From: Lachnospiraceae bacterium G41
GTDB lineage: Bacteria; Bacillota; Clostridia; Lachnospirales; Lachnospiraceae
DNA: 64,000 bases
Assembly (NCBI GenBank): GCA_900100245.1
Contig: FNEU01000003.1
Coordinates: 148,229 to 212,228, forward strand
Direction of reading: 5' to 3'
Part shown: piece by piece, positions 33,668 to 43,054 of the stretch
Layout: the number at the start of each line of letters is the position of its first letter
Position numbering within the stretch: the stretch's first letter is position 1
Translations under genes and position numbers: made by a program
Notes under the pieces: model-generated
The model's database searches: none
Seen by the model: the letters and a program-made list of their open reading frames with translations, nothing else
What the model was told of the DNA's origin: nothing

Positions 33668-33779
33668 AATATTTTCTCCGAATTTCTTTTAAAACTTTCA
33701 ATGCAAATTCTAACATCATTCCAAGCAAATGTCCAATGATGGACAAAAGGCGAACAATTAACATAATTTTGTGGTATAT

Positions 33780-33810
33780 AATTAAGTATTATGTTATAAT
33801 ACACTTAATT
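33780..33810 (+). promoter_or_regulatory. Palindrome over a candidate -10 box before the polysaccharide cluster
   Basis: AATTAAGT.ATTAT and ATAAT.ACTTAATT form an interrupted inverted repeat that contains TATAAT at 33795-33800. GTCCA-ATGA-TGGAC lies at 33731-33744. No good -35 box is seen at the expected distance, so activation by a bound regulator is possible. Confidence 0.4.
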
Positions 33811-33885
33811 ATGAGAATTTGAATGATATGATGGGTTAAATATGTACGGATATCGATTTTCATTATTTGACCGCGGGAAATTCTG

Positions 33886-35490
33886 ATGAGTAAAAAAGAG
33901 ACTGAGAAGAAAAAAATAAATAAGACGAAAGAGGTTAACAAGAGCAGCAAAGATGTCAAAGAGATAGTACTTAAAATTCTTTTCATCTGCACTCCCTTAA
34001 TCCTGTCGTTAGTTTTTATGATCATCAAGTGGATAACGCAGGGTTATGTTGCACTTCCCGGCATTAAGTGGAACGACGAAGCCGTATATATCAAACTGAT
34101 TGAAACATATTCGAGATACTTTTCTCCCAAGGGCTACTGGGGATTCGATGCAAACCACGCAATCCTCGGTACGGGATCCGCATGGAGCCCCGCAATACTT
34201 GCGCCGTATTTTATACCCGCCATCATTTTCCCCGTAGGATATTCCTTCGTGTATATCTGCAATATGGTTTATGTCACGGCGGCGAATGCGATTTTTATGG
34301 TGCTTACCAAACCTAATTGGAAGAACACTTTAAAGCTTATTCTCGCAGAGGTTACAAGCGTTGTTTTCATACTGTACTTAAACACCAACATGTCCGAGAT
34401 TTTCAGATACGCGCTTGCAATTCTTATCGCCGGACTTTTATACAAAATGTTCTTTGACAAATGTCCGAAATGGCTTAAATACGTTGTTACTCCGCTCGTA
34501 ATCATCTACGCGGTTCAGGTTTATACATTTTTTGCATTCTGTATTCCGATTTACGTATTTGCGCTTCTTGCCAAAAAGAAACTCTGGATAAGAATCCTCG
34601 TTTCCGTAATCGCAATGGGCTTTATCGCAACCGCAAGCTACGGACTGCTCCACTTGATTTCGAGCAACTACAACATCGGCAAAACCGAAGCGCTTTTAAA
34701 CGCAGTCAGCGGAGGACATATATTTGCGGCAATAAAAAGCTTTCTTGGAATGATGCGTGACGGATTTGTCGGTCTCTTTTATTTGAAAAATTACATCAGA
34801 ACCAACGGCGTTTACATCTTCCATGTGATGATTGCTTTGCTTGTAATCGTAAGTTCGACGCTTACCGCATTCTCGAAAAGCTCATCCGAAAAAGACAGAG
34901 TGATTGCGATTGCATCGGTGTATTCGATTTGCATCTTCTTCCTGATGTACTTAACGCTTTACACCATCGTTCCCGACACATTTATGAGAGGAACCGAAAT
35001 AGCAATTATCTTCTGTCTGTACCTTCTGATGATGACCGAAGACAAATACCTTGCATGGACCATCATCCTTTGCAACGCGACCGGGCTTTTGTTCCTTCCG
35101 CTTAACCTTAAAAATTTCCAAGGAACGGAAAGATATTACACAAGCGAAGTTACAACGGAGTGGAAGAGTCTTGAAAACGAACTAAAAGACGTAATCACCC
35201 TAAAAGAAAGCGACAACCCCTGGGACAACACCATCATCATGTACACGATGGAACCGAAAGCTATCTTAGCAATGCCCGAGGGATTTGGAATCAATTTTGT
35301 TTTAAACAATGATTTCTACGGAAGCGACGCCGAATATCTTTTCATCCCGAGACACAGGCATTTCAGAGATGACTGGATAGAGAATGACTACAGCGATCTG
35401 ATGATAGAACACGCACTCAGTGTGGATTATTTCTACGAGATTGTTTACGAAAACAGCAGTTACATCTGCTACCGCAAAAAAGATTTGTAG
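33886..35490 (+). CDS. Large polytopic membrane protein, possible GT-C glycosyltransferase
   Basis: 534 residues. A Lys-rich cytoplasmic start is followed by about ten membrane segments and a ~110-residue outer C-terminal domain. The first loop holds GIKWNDEAVYIKLIETYSRY, an acidic motif (Asp-Glu) as in GT-C enzymes that use lipid-linked sugars. I do not recognise a named family. First gene of the 24-kb plus-strand cluster. An alternative is a polymerase or a ligase, but EpsG is encoded later. Confidence 0.65.
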   Translation: MSKKETEKKKINKTKEVNKSSKDVKEIVLKILFICTPLILSLVFMIIKWITQGYVALPGIKWNDEAVYIKLIETYSRYFSPKGYWGFDANHAILGTGSAWSPAILAPYFIPAIIFPVGYSFVYICNMVYVTAANAIFMVLTKPNWKNTLKLILAEVTSVVFILYLNTNMSEIFRYALAILIAGLLYKMFFDKCPKWLKYVVTPLVIIYAVQVYTFFAFCIPIYVFALLAKKKLWIRILVSVIAMGFIATASYGLLHLISSNYNIGKTEALLNAVSGGHIFAAIKSFLGMMRDGFVGLFYLKNYIRTNGVYIFHVMIALLVIVSSTLTAFSKSSSEKDRVIAIASVYSICIFFLMYLTLYTIVPDTFMRGTEIAIIFCLYLLMMTEDKYLAWTIILCNATGLLFLPLNLKNFQGTERYYTSEVTTEWKSLENELKDVITLKESDNPWDNTIIMYTMEPKAILAMPEGFGINFVLNNDFYGSDAEYLFIPRHRHFRDDWIENDYSDLMIEHALSVDYFYEIVYENSSYICYRKKDL

Positions 35491-35509
35491 CCGAGGATTA
35501 ACGGATTTG

Positions 35510-36256
35510 ATGGAAGACAAAGTCAGTGTTGTAATACCTGTTCACAACGCCGAAAAGTTCATAAAAGAAACGGTCGAAAGCGTATTCTCGCAAACCTACG
35601 ACAATATCGAGCTCATCCTTTGTGAGAACAATTCGACCGACTCCACAAGAGACATCCTAAAAGAAATGACCGATCCGAGAATAAAGGTACTTAACTTAAC
35701 GGATGTCAATGACGCAGCGGGCGCCAGAAACGCAGGCGTAAAAGAAGCGGACGGCAGATACATTGCATTTCTTGATGCGGATGATTTGTGGCAAAAAGAC
35801 AAGCTCGAAAAACAGATTGCGTTTATGAAAGAAAAAAATGCCGCATTCTGCTTTACCGGTTACGAGTTCGCGGATGAGGATGCAAAGCCTCTTGGCAAAA
35901 TCGTAAAAGTGCCCGAGACCATCTCTTACAACGAGGCACTTAGAAACACGACGATTTTTACATCTACCGTTGCATTCGATATGTCCGTCCTTTCCAAGGA
36001 GCAAATCGAAATGCCGCATATAAAGAGCGAGGACACCGCATTATGGTGGAAACTTTTAAGAACGGGTGTTGCGGCATACGGACTAAACGAAAATCTCGTG
36101 TACTACAGAAGACCGTCCAAATCGCTTTCGTCCAACAAGCTTGAAGCGATCAGACGAATCTGGAACCTTTACAGAAAACAGGAAAAATTAAGTCTCGCCA
36201 AAAGTGTTGTCTGCTTCATAGGCTGGGCAACAAGAGCGGTAGGACGAAGAATATAA
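35510..36256 (+). CDS. Glycosyltransferase family 2
   Basis: 248 residues from ATG 35510; an earlier in-frame ATG lies in the previous gene. GT-A fold: VSVVIPVHNAEKF at the start, ENNSTDST, then the metal-binding DADD in YIAFLDADDLW near residue 88. It is cytoplasmic and adds one sugar to the lipid-linked repeat unit; donor and acceptor cannot be read. Confidence 0.87.
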   Translation: MEDKVSVVIPVHNAEKFIKETVESVFSQTYDNIELILCENNSTDSTRDILKEMTDPRIKVLNLTDVNDAAGARNAGVKEADGRYIAFLDADDLWQKDKLEKQIAFMKEKNAAFCFTGYEFADEDAKPLGKIVKVPETISYNEALRNTTIFTSTVAFDMSVLSKEQIEMPHIKSEDTALWWKLLRTGVAAYGLNENLVYYRRPSKSLSSNKLEAIRRIWNLYRKQEKLSLAKSVVCFIGWATRAVGRRI

Positions 36257-36271
36257 TTTACAAAACTATTG

Positions 36272-36298
36272 AAAGGCGAGCCGTAAATACGGCGAATG
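36272..36298 (+). promoter_or_regulatory. Ribosome-binding site with a hairpin before the start codon
   Basis: AAAGG (36272-36276) is 19 nt from ATG 36296. GCCGT-AAAT-ACGGC (36280-36293) folds between them, which would shorten the distance to about 5 nt. Alternatively ATG 36302 is the start. Confidence 0.4.
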
Positions 36299-37690
36299 AA
36301 AATGGGCAAAAAAGATTCCATAAAGCGAATACTGGTTTTACAGCTGGCAACATTCGAGTTTTTGCTTGATGTCGGCGGATACGCTTTTATCTGGTTTTTC
36401 TTTTACAAGAAAATGGTTGAAGTCAGATTCTGGCAAAAGGGCGATGCTTTGGTACTCGCACTCTACGCAGTTATTTTAGCCGGATTTTTGATTGTATACG
36501 GTGGCGGAAAAATCGGATATTTAAAAAGCTTTGAAATATTCTTATCGCACACATTCTCGATACTTGCGTCAAACATTTTTGCATACGGCATCATCTGCCT
36601 TATGAACGGAACCGCAATCGATCCGAAATACATGATTATCCTTACGCTGATTCAGCTTTTGTTTGCGCTCGGATGGTCATATCTTTCAAACTACATTTAC
36701 CGTTCGGTATTTGCACCGAGAGACCTTTTGTTAGTCTGCGGCGAGAGACCGGTCGATGAAATCATTGAGAAATTCAAGACCAGAAAAGACCGCTTCCAGA
36801 TAGTCAAGATTATGAATGTTTCGGAAGGTGAGGAAGCAATCCTAAAAGAAATACCCAACAGATATCAGGGCGTAGTGCTTTGGGATATCCCGATGAACTT
36901 CAGAAACAATATTTTGAAATACTGCTATGCGAGATCAATCCGCGTTTATCTTATGCCCAAGATTTCCGACGTTATCATTCAGGGTGCCGATGTGCTTCAC
37001 TTCTTCGACACACCGATTCTTTTGACGAGGGAATATCCGCTTAATTTCGAGCAGCGCTGCATCAAGAGAATGATTGACCTTTTCTGCTCGATAGTTTTAA
37101 TCATTCTTACCTCTCCGATAATGCTTATCACCGCGATACTTATTAAGATTACCGACGGCGGTCCTGTCTTTTATAAGCAGACGAGAATCACGCTTAACAA
37201 CAAGCCTTTTAAGATAGTCAAATTCAGATCCATGAAGGTTGATGCCGAGGCCGACGGAAAGGCCAGACTTGCATCCAAAAACGACGACAGAATCACGTGG
37301 ATCGGTAAGTTTATCAGAAAAGTGCGTATCGATGAACTTCCCCAGCTCTTTAACATTTTAAAGGGCGAGATGTCCTTTATCGGACCGCGTCCCGAGAGAC
37401 CGGAAATCATCGAGCAGTACATGCAGGAAATCCCTGAGTTTTCCTTCAGAACCAAGGTAAAGGCAGGGCTTGCGGGCTATGCACAGGTTTACGGCAAATA
37501 CAACACAACGCCGTACGACAAACTGAAACTCGACTTAGCATACATAGAAGGTTATTCGACCTGGATGGATATAAAACTTATGCTTTTAACATTGAGAGTG
37601 CTTCTTACTCCCGACGCAACGGAAGGAGTGGGCGAAGATCAGGTTACGGCTATGAAACCCGAGGAGGACAACGATGAAAGTACCGTATAG
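36296..37690 (+). CDS. Undecaprenyl-phosphate sugar phosphotransferase (WbaP/EpsL type)
   Basis: 464 residues. About four N-terminal membrane segments, a Rossmann-like middle (about 135-235), then one more membrane segment (near 265-285) and the C-terminal bacterial sugar transferase domain: GGPVFYKQTRI, KIVKFRSMKVDAE, IDELPQLFNILKGEMSFIGP, RPERPE. It attaches the first sugar phosphate to undecaprenyl phosphate and so starts repeat-unit synthesis. The initiating sugar is not visible. The gene overlaps the Wzz-like gene by 17 bp. Confidence 0.92.
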   Translation: MKMGKKDSIKRILVLQLATFEFLLDVGGYAFIWFFFYKKMVEVRFWQKGDALVLALYAVILAGFLIVYGGGKIGYLKSFEIFLSHTFSILASNIFAYGIICLMNGTAIDPKYMIILTLIQLLFALGWSYLSNYIYRSVFAPRDLLLVCGERPVDEIIEKFKTRKDRFQIVKIMNVSEGEEAILKEIPNRYQGVVLWDIPMNFRNNILKYCYARSIRVYLMPKISDVIIQGADVLHFFDTPILLTREYPLNFEQRCIKRMIDLFCSIVLIILTSPIMLITAILIKITDGGPVFYKQTRITLNNKPFKIVKFRSMKVDAEADGKARLASKNDDRITWIGKFIRKVRIDELPQLFNILKGEMSFIGPRPERPEIIEQYMQEIPEFSFRTKVKAGLAGYAQVYGKYNTTPYDKLKLDLAYIEGYSTWMDIKLMLLTLRVLLTPDATEGVGEDQVTAMKPEEDNDESTV

Positions 37691-38966
37691 CAAAGAACCC
37701 GTGGATTTCAGACTAATGGTTCTGGTCTCAATCAGAAGAATCAGATTTATCATTTACGGAATATGCTTAGGCGCCCTTATTTTCGGCGGCGGTTATTATG
37801 CTGCGCGAAACATATTCTCGGGCAGACCCGAATACAGGGCTGAGGCCAAAGTATATCTTCAGTACATCGACAATGTTGAGATTGAAAACATATACATCAA
37901 CAAGCAGACCTGGGAAGACCTCGTTTACAACGACATTATTGCAGAGTATGCAGCCGACGAAATCGGAAGAAGCCTTGAGATAGAAGAGGTAAAAGAAAAG
38001 GTTTCAGCTACACTTCTTACAGACACCAGAATAGTTGTTGTAACAGGCCAGTCGACGAGCCAGGCAGAGGCTAAGCTTCTTGCAAACAAATATGCTTCCG
38101 CCATTTGTCGTTTTGCTCCCGAGCTAAAAGAGATTGAAGATGCACGAATCATATCAAACGCAAACCATGCCGAAAAGGTCGGCTTTGAAGACAGAACCTG
38201 GGCGATGTCCGCAAGCGGCGCCATCTTCGGTGGTATCGTATCTGCAATCTGGCTTTTCCTGTACTTTATATGGGACACATCAATTTACATTCCTTCCACA
38301 ACGGAACTAAGATACGGCATTCCCACCCTCGGTCTTACCACAGACCAGATGAGAAAGTTTTCCATCAAAAAGGACGACAATTACGAGTTTGAAAAACCGA
38401 GAGAAAACAAAAAGACCGAATTCTACAGACTCTGGCTTCAGGTTAATTTCTTAAAGATTACAAAGGGCTTAAAGAAGATTGCGATTGTCGACACATCGCT
38501 TACCGACGATTCGCATTATGTAATTAACCTTATACACAGCATCCTAAAAGAGCAGAGAAACAAAGAAATATCCGACATCGAATGCGGAAAGCTTAAAAAA
38601 GAAGATGCATATTTCTCTTCACCCGAATATGAAATCGTTGCACCGGGATCTGTTAACAACGATCCTACGATTGCAGCAACCGCAGCTAAATGTGAGGCTA
38701 CAATTGTGCTTATCAAATCCGGCGATCACAATGGAAAGATGATAGAACGTGCGCTTGATCTTTTAAGACTTCAGGAAGCAAATGTTGTGGGCGCAATCCT
38801 TTATGATGTTAATTCGTCGCTTATTAAGAGCTATGTATTCTCGACATTCTCAAGCTCCACGAGAAAACTGAAAGAGAATATTTACAACACACGAAACGAA
38901 GAAGCAGGTGCAGACAATACTTACGAGGACATTCCCGAAGTCACAGAGACAGAGGAAGACAAGTAA
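37674..38966 (+). CDS. Wzz-like chain-length protein with degenerate kinase-like tail
   Basis: 430 residues, ATG 37674 after GAGGAGG. An N-terminal membrane segment (about 20-45) and a second (about 178-200) enclose a Wzz domain. After the second segment a ~230-residue cytoplasmic part aligns in position with a bacterial tyrosine kinase (KKIAIVDTSLTDDSH, ATIVLIKSGDHNGKMIERAL), but where a P-loop (GEGKST) is expected none is present and there is no Tyr cluster at the C terminus. It is probably a non-catalytic relative that still controls chain length. Confidence 0.75.
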   Translation: MKVPYSKEPVDFRLMVLVSIRRIRFIIYGICLGALIFGGGYYAARNIFSGRPEYRAEAKVYLQYIDNVEIENIYINKQTWEDLVYNDIIAEYAADEIGRSLEIEEVKEKVSATLLTDTRIVVVTGQSTSQAEAKLLANKYASAICRFAPELKEIEDARIISNANHAEKVGFEDRTWAMSASGAIFGGIVSAIWLFLYFIWDTSIYIPSTTELRYGIPTLGLTTDQMRKFSIKKDDNYEFEKPRENKKTEFYRLWLQVNFLKITKGLKKIAIVDTSLTDDSHYVINLIHSILKEQRNKEISDIECGKLKKEDAYFSSPEYEIVAPGSVNNDPTIAATAAKCEATIVLIKSGDHNGKMIERALDLLRLQEANVVGAILYDVNSSLIKSYVFSTFSSSTRKLKENIYNTRNEEAGADNTYEDIPEVTETEEDK

Positions 38967-38988
38967 TTAAGAAGCCCGGAGACAGAAA

Positions 38989-39786
38989 ATGAGTATGACT
39001 TTACTCGTATCCGCACTGAATGTAAATCCTGAGGAATTACTTGAAAAAATGGGCGTTAAAGGCAATGCCGTTATCGTCAATCAGTGCGACAAAGAAAGTA
39101 AAAGAGAGATTGGAAAAGACGATTTTAAAATCGTCATTATCGAATCGCCTACACGAGGTGTCGGCGTTAACAGGAATCTCTGTATAGACAATTCATTCGG
39201 CGATATCGTTCTTTTCTCGGACGATGATATTGTTTACGACGAAGATTATATTAAAAAGGTCGAGGAAGAGTTTGAAAAACATCCCGAAGCTGAAATGATA
39301 ATGTTTAACGTTTCGGTATGTGATGAAAGAAGAACCTACGTAAACGAAGGCTTCAAAAAACTCTCCCGTTTCAATATAGGCAGATTTCCCGCATACAGCA
39401 TTGCTGTAAGAAGAAATGTGCTTTTAGACAAGAAAATAAGATTTTCCGAACTGTTCGGCGGAGGCGCGAAGTATTCAAACGGCGAAGACTCACTCTTTTT
39501 AAGAGATGCGTATAAAAGCGGTATTTCGATGTATGCGACCGAAACGCATATCGGAAGTGAAATTCCGAGATCCTCCACGTGGTTTGAGGGTTATACCGAA
39601 AAGTTTTTCTTTGACAGAGGAGTGCTTTTCGCGTTCCTTTACGGCAAAAATGCATGGCTTTGGAGAACACGTTTTATCCTAACGAAAAAAGAAATGTTCC
39701 AAGGCAAGATTGACCGTAAGAAAGCAAACAAACTTATGAAAGCCGGAATTAAGGAAGGCTACAAGATAAAGAAAAAGGGTGTCTGA
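38989..39786 (+). CDS. Glycosyltransferase family 2-like
   Basis: 265 residues. The N terminus lacks the usual PxYN start and begins MTLLVSALNVNPEELLEKMG, but the GT-A core is present: RGVGVNRNLCIDNSFGDIV, then DDD in VLFSDDDIVYDEDYI (near residue 80) as the metal site, and an acceptor region with GEDSLFLRDA near 165. No membrane segment. Two start codons (38989 and 38995) are possible. One base overlaps the EpsG-like gene. Confidence 0.78.
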   Translation: MSMTLLVSALNVNPEELLEKMGVKGNAVIVNQCDKESKREIGKDDFKIVIIESPTRGVGVNRNLCIDNSFGDIVLFSDDDIVYDEDYIKKVEEEFEKHPEAEMIMFNVSVCDERRTYVNEGFKKLSRFNIGRFPAYSIAVRRNVLLDKKIRFSELFGGGAKYSNGEDSLFLRDAYKSGISMYATETHIGSEIPRSSTWFEGYTEKFFFDRGVLFAFLYGKNAWLWRTRFILTKKEMFQGKIDRKKANKLMKAGIKEGYKIKKKGV

Positions 39787-40892
39787 TGGCGGTTTACCTG
39801 GTACTTGCGGCAATAACGATTGCGCTCGGATTCTTTGTTGACAGCAAAGTCGAAAAGTATGACAAGTCTTTTTTCGAAGAACCGAACCGCTCGAGGGGCC
39901 GTGCTTTTAACAAGTTAATATACATACTGATTTTCTTCCTGCTCTTCGCGGTATCCTCCACCAGAATTGCGGTCGGCGGAGATTACTGGAGCTATACTTC
40001 AATCTTTAATCTTCTCGCGCAGAACAGGGATAAATCCGTAGCGACCGAATTCGGCTTTAATATCCTCGTTAAGATAGTACAGCACCTCTTCGGATATGAC
40101 GGAAAGCAGTACATCATTATCTTTGCGATAGTTGCGTTTGTTACGATTCTTTTATTCATAAAAGGACTCGACGAATTAAGCGAAGATTTCGCAATATCGT
40201 TTGCGATGTTTATGCTGCTCGGTTACTACGCATCGAGCTTTAATTCCATCAGAAGTTATCTTGCGTTTGCCGTTGCTTTCTATTCGGTCAGATATATTTT
40301 TAAAAGAGAATTCTGGAAGTTTGCACTGCTCGTACTTTTGGCATCGACATTCCATATATCGATACTGATTGTGCTTGTGGCGTACCCTCTGGGACTGATT
40401 AAATGGAAACCCTGGATGTATGCTATCCTTGGAGTATTTTCCGCGAGTTTCCTCATCATTCCGAACGTTTACAGAAGACTGGTTTTCCTGATTTATCCTC
40501 AGTACGAAAACACGATTTACGATACGGGAGAAGTCAGTTACACCAATATTGCAAGATGCATCGGCGTTTTGATTATCGCGATTATCCTTTACAAAAAGGT
40601 CATAAAAGACAGCGAAAAGAACAGATTTTATTTCACCATGAACATCTTTGCAACGGTGATTTACATATGCTGTTCGTTCCTGCCGGTTGTATCGAGAATC
40701 GGATATTACTTTAATATTTTCCAGATAATACTGGTGCCGATTCTAATTGATGCCATTCCAAAGAAATGGGTTCGGATTGTACTTAAGGTTTTACTTATTG
40801 CGTGCGGATTCGGATATTACATTTATTTCCTTTATTCGAGTCAGTTTAACGGCACGAGACTCCTGCCGTATTTTAACTGGATTATAAATTAG
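39786..40892 (+). CDS. EpsG-family polysaccharide polymerase (Wzy-like)
   Basis: 368 residues with about ten membrane segments. EpsG family signs: STRIAVGGDYWSYTS near residue 58, TEFGFNILVKIVQHLFG near 90, FNSIRSYLAFAVAFYSVRYI near 157 and an ASTFHISILIVL segment near 185. It should polymerise flipped repeat units at the outer membrane face, with the Wzz-like protein setting chain length. Starts within the stop of the previous gene (ATGG overlap). Confidence 0.85.
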   Translation: MAVYLVLAAITIALGFFVDSKVEKYDKSFFEEPNRSRGRAFNKLIYILIFFLLFAVSSTRIAVGGDYWSYTSIFNLLAQNRDKSVATEFGFNILVKIVQHLFGYDGKQYIIIFAIVAFVTILLFIKGLDELSEDFAISFAMFMLLGYYASSFNSIRSYLAFAVAFYSVRYIFKREFWKFALLVLLASTFHISILIVLVAYPLGLIKWKPWMYAILGVFSASFLIIPNVYRRLVFLIYPQYENTIYDTGEVSYTNIARCIGVLIIAIILYKKVIKDSEKNRFYFTMNIFATVIYICCSFLPVVSRIGYYFNIFQIILVPILIDAIPKKWVRIVLKVLLIACGFGYYIYFLYSSQFNGTRLLPYFNWIIN

Positions 40893-40906
40893 TTTGAGAA
40901 AACAAA

Positions 40907-41683
40907 ATGCTCTTTTCTATCATAACGGTATGTTTTAATGCCGGCGACAAATTGAAGAACACGCTTGAAAACATTCTTTCTCAATCTTACGGAGATTTTG
41001 AAATCATCGTAAAAGACGGAGGTTCTAGCGACGGAAGTCTAGAAGCGATTCCGAAGGATGAAAGAATAAAGGTTTTTTGCGAAGAAGATAAAGGCATTTA
41101 CGATGCAATGAATGTTGCTGTGTCAAAGGCTTTAGGTGACTATGTGATATTCATGAACTGCGGAGATTCATTTTATGATGAAAACGTACTTAAAAACGCC
41201 GCAGCTTATATGTCCGATAAACCGGACAGCATGATTTACTACGGAGATGCATATTTTGCGAGTGCAAAGGAAATCATTTCGCAGCCAAAGGAAATCACCG
41301 AGTCAATCTGCTACAGACATATGCCTAATCACCAGTCCTGCTTCTTTGCAAGAAGTCTTTGGGAGGGCGACGGACTTGATACCAAATATAAAATCCGCGC
41401 GGACTACGATTTCTTTTTAAGATGTTATTTTGAAAAGAATATTCGTCCCGCATATCTTGGCATCACGGTTGCATCCTATGAGGGCGGAGGATTTTCAGAG
41501 TCCGACAAAAAACTTGATAAGGAAGAGCATCGCGAAATAGTAGTTAAATACATGGGCGAGAAGAAAGCGAATCATTACAGAAGAATTATGATTTTAACAC
41601 TTCAGCCACTTCGTACATGGATAGCGCAGAAAAGCATTTTTGCAGGCGCTTATAACTCGATAAAGAAAAAGGTCTATTCATAA
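40907..41683 (+). CDS. Glycosyltransferase family 2 (WcaA-like)
   Basis: 258 residues. MLFSIITVCFNAGDKLKNTL is the GT2 N terminus, DGGSSDGS follows, and the metal site reads VIFMNCGDSFYD (near residue 84), an NxGD form used by several GT2 subgroups. GIYDAMN (near 66) is typical of the WcaA/PssE-like group. Cytoplasmic, adds one sugar. A copy of the 31-bp hairpin repeat follows 4 bp after the stop. Confidence 0.85.
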   Translation: MLFSIITVCFNAGDKLKNTLENILSQSYGDFEIIVKDGGSSDGSLEAIPKDERIKVFCEEDKGIYDAMNVAVSKALGDYVIFMNCGDSFYDENVLKNAAAYMSDKPDSMIYYGDAYFASAKEIISQPKEITESICYRHMPNHQSCFFARSLWEGDGLDTKYKIRADYDFFLRCYFEKNIRPAYLGITVASYEGGGFSESDKKLDKEEHREIVVKYMGEKKANHYRRIMILTLQPLRTWIAQKSIFAGAYNSIKKKVYS

Positions 41684-41687
41684 AGCC

Positions 41688-41718
41688 GGTGCCTGGCACG
41701 CGTCGCGTGTCTGGCTCC
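41688..41718 (+). repeat. 31-bp hairpin repeat family, copy 2
   Basis: Arms GGTGCC...GGCTCC with inner CACGCG/CGCGTG. It lies 4 bp after the previous stop and 16 bp before the next start. Confidence 0.8.
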
Positions 41719-41734
41719 GTGAAAAGGAAAATAC

Positions 41735-43006
41735 ATGAGAGTACTTTGGGTTGTAAACCAGTGCATTCCGGTCATAGCTAGACATCTGAATATCGAAGTG
41801 CCCAACAAAGAGGGCTGGCTTTCCGGTTTGTCGGAAAAACTAATCGCCGAAAAGAATGAAGATCTAACTCTCGGAATATGCTTTGACGCAGGTTTCGAAT
41901 ACGGAAGATACAAAGGCGAATATGAAGTTACAGCATACGGTTATGACGACGATCGAAGTGCTCCCGAGATTTATGACGAATCGCTTGAGTACAGATTCAG
42001 TGAAATCATCGAAGACTTTAAGCCCGATGTGATTCACATCTTCGGAACGGAATATCCGCACACGTTGGCGGTCTGCAAAGCAGCGAAAGATCCTTCCAAA
42101 ATCCTTATCGGAATTCAGGGTCTTTGCAGCGTTTATGCAAAGCATTATTTCGACGGTCTGCCTGAAGAAATGTATGTAAAAGAAACGCTTCGCGACAGGA
42201 TTAAAAGTGACAATATAATCGAGCAGCAGGCTAAGTTTGTTAAGCGCGGCGAGTATGAAATCGAAGCGATTAAGTTAGCAGGAAATGTCACGGGAAGAAC
42301 TTCCTGGGATAAAAAATACACATCCGAATACAATCCTGACGCAAAGTATTTCTTTATGAACGAAACCTTAAGAAATAACTTTTACGTGGATAAATGGGAG
42401 TATAACAACTGCGAAAAGCATACGCTTTTTGCGAGTCAGGGCGATTATCCGATAAAAGGACTTCATGTTCTTTTGAAAGCTTTGCCCGAGATTAAAAAAG
42501 ATTATCCCGATGTAAAACTGTATGTTGCGGGTAACAAAATTAACGGTGAAGATTCGCTTAAGAAAAAAATCCTCATCGGCACATACGGCAGATATATCAA
42601 CAAACTCATAAAAGAAGGCGACTTATCCGAAAACGTAGTTTTCCTAGGCTCTCTTTGTGCGTTTAACATGAAGCAAAGATATTTATCATGCAATGCTTTT
42701 ATTTCTCCTTCGATGATGGAAAATTCACCCAACTCACTCGGAGAAGCAATGCTTCTTTCGATGCCGGTGATTTCATCCGATGTAGGCGGAGTAAGAGATT
42801 TAATGAGTGAAGAAGAGGGATTTATTTATCCTCCGCTTGACGAAAAAGCGTTAGTCGAATGTGTGAAAAAATGCTTCGAGCAAAACGGAAGCAAAGCACA
42901 AAAAGAGATGTGCGAAAAGGCCGGTGCGAGAGCACGCATCACACACAATCCTGACACTAACTACAAGCGCCTGCTCGAAATCTATAACGAAATTGCAAAC
43001 AAATAA
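41735..43006 (+). CDS. Glycosyltransferase family 4
   Basis: 423 residues, GT-B fold. N-terminal Rossmann half (MRVLWVVNQCIPVIA, DVIHIFGTEYPHTLAVCKAA), C-terminal donor-binding half with GDYPIKGLHVLLKALPEI, VKLYVAGN and the catalytic ENSPNSLGEAMLLSMPVISS (EX7E) followed by DVGGVRDLM. Start ATG follows AAAAGGAAA. Cytoplasmic enzyme using a nucleotide sugar; the specific sugar cannot be read. Confidence 0.88.
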   Translation: MRVLWVVNQCIPVIARHLNIEVPNKEGWLSGLSEKLIAEKNEDLTLGICFDAGFEYGRYKGEYEVTAYGYDDDRSAPEIYDESLEYRFSEIIEDFKPDVIHIFGTEYPHTLAVCKAAKDPSKILIGIQGLCSVYAKHYFDGLPEEMYVKETLRDRIKSDNIIEQQAKFVKRGEYEIEAIKLAGNVTGRTSWDKKYTSEYNPDAKYFFMNETLRNNFYVDKWEYNNCEKHTLFASQGDYPIKGLHVLLKALPEIKKDYPDVKLYVAGNKINGEDSLKKKILIGTYGRYINKLIKEGDLSENVVFLGSLCAFNMKQRYLSCNAFISPSMMENSPNSLGEAMLLSMPVISSDVGGVRDLMSEEEGFIYPPLDEKALVECVKKCFEQNGSKAQKEMCEKAGARARITHNPDTNYKRLLEIYNEIANK

Positions 43007-43012
43007 TTTCTG

Positions 43013-43042
43013 TGTGCCTGACTCCGAAGGTGTCTGGCTCAC
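43013..43042 (+). repeat. 31-bp hairpin repeat family, copy 3 (degenerate)
   Basis: TGTGCCTGACTC ... GTGTCTGGCTCAC, aligned to the other copies with two gaps. It lies 6 bp after the previous stop and 12 bp before the next start; the least conserved copy. Confidence 0.7.
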
Positions 43043-43054
43043 AAAAGAGGTAAC

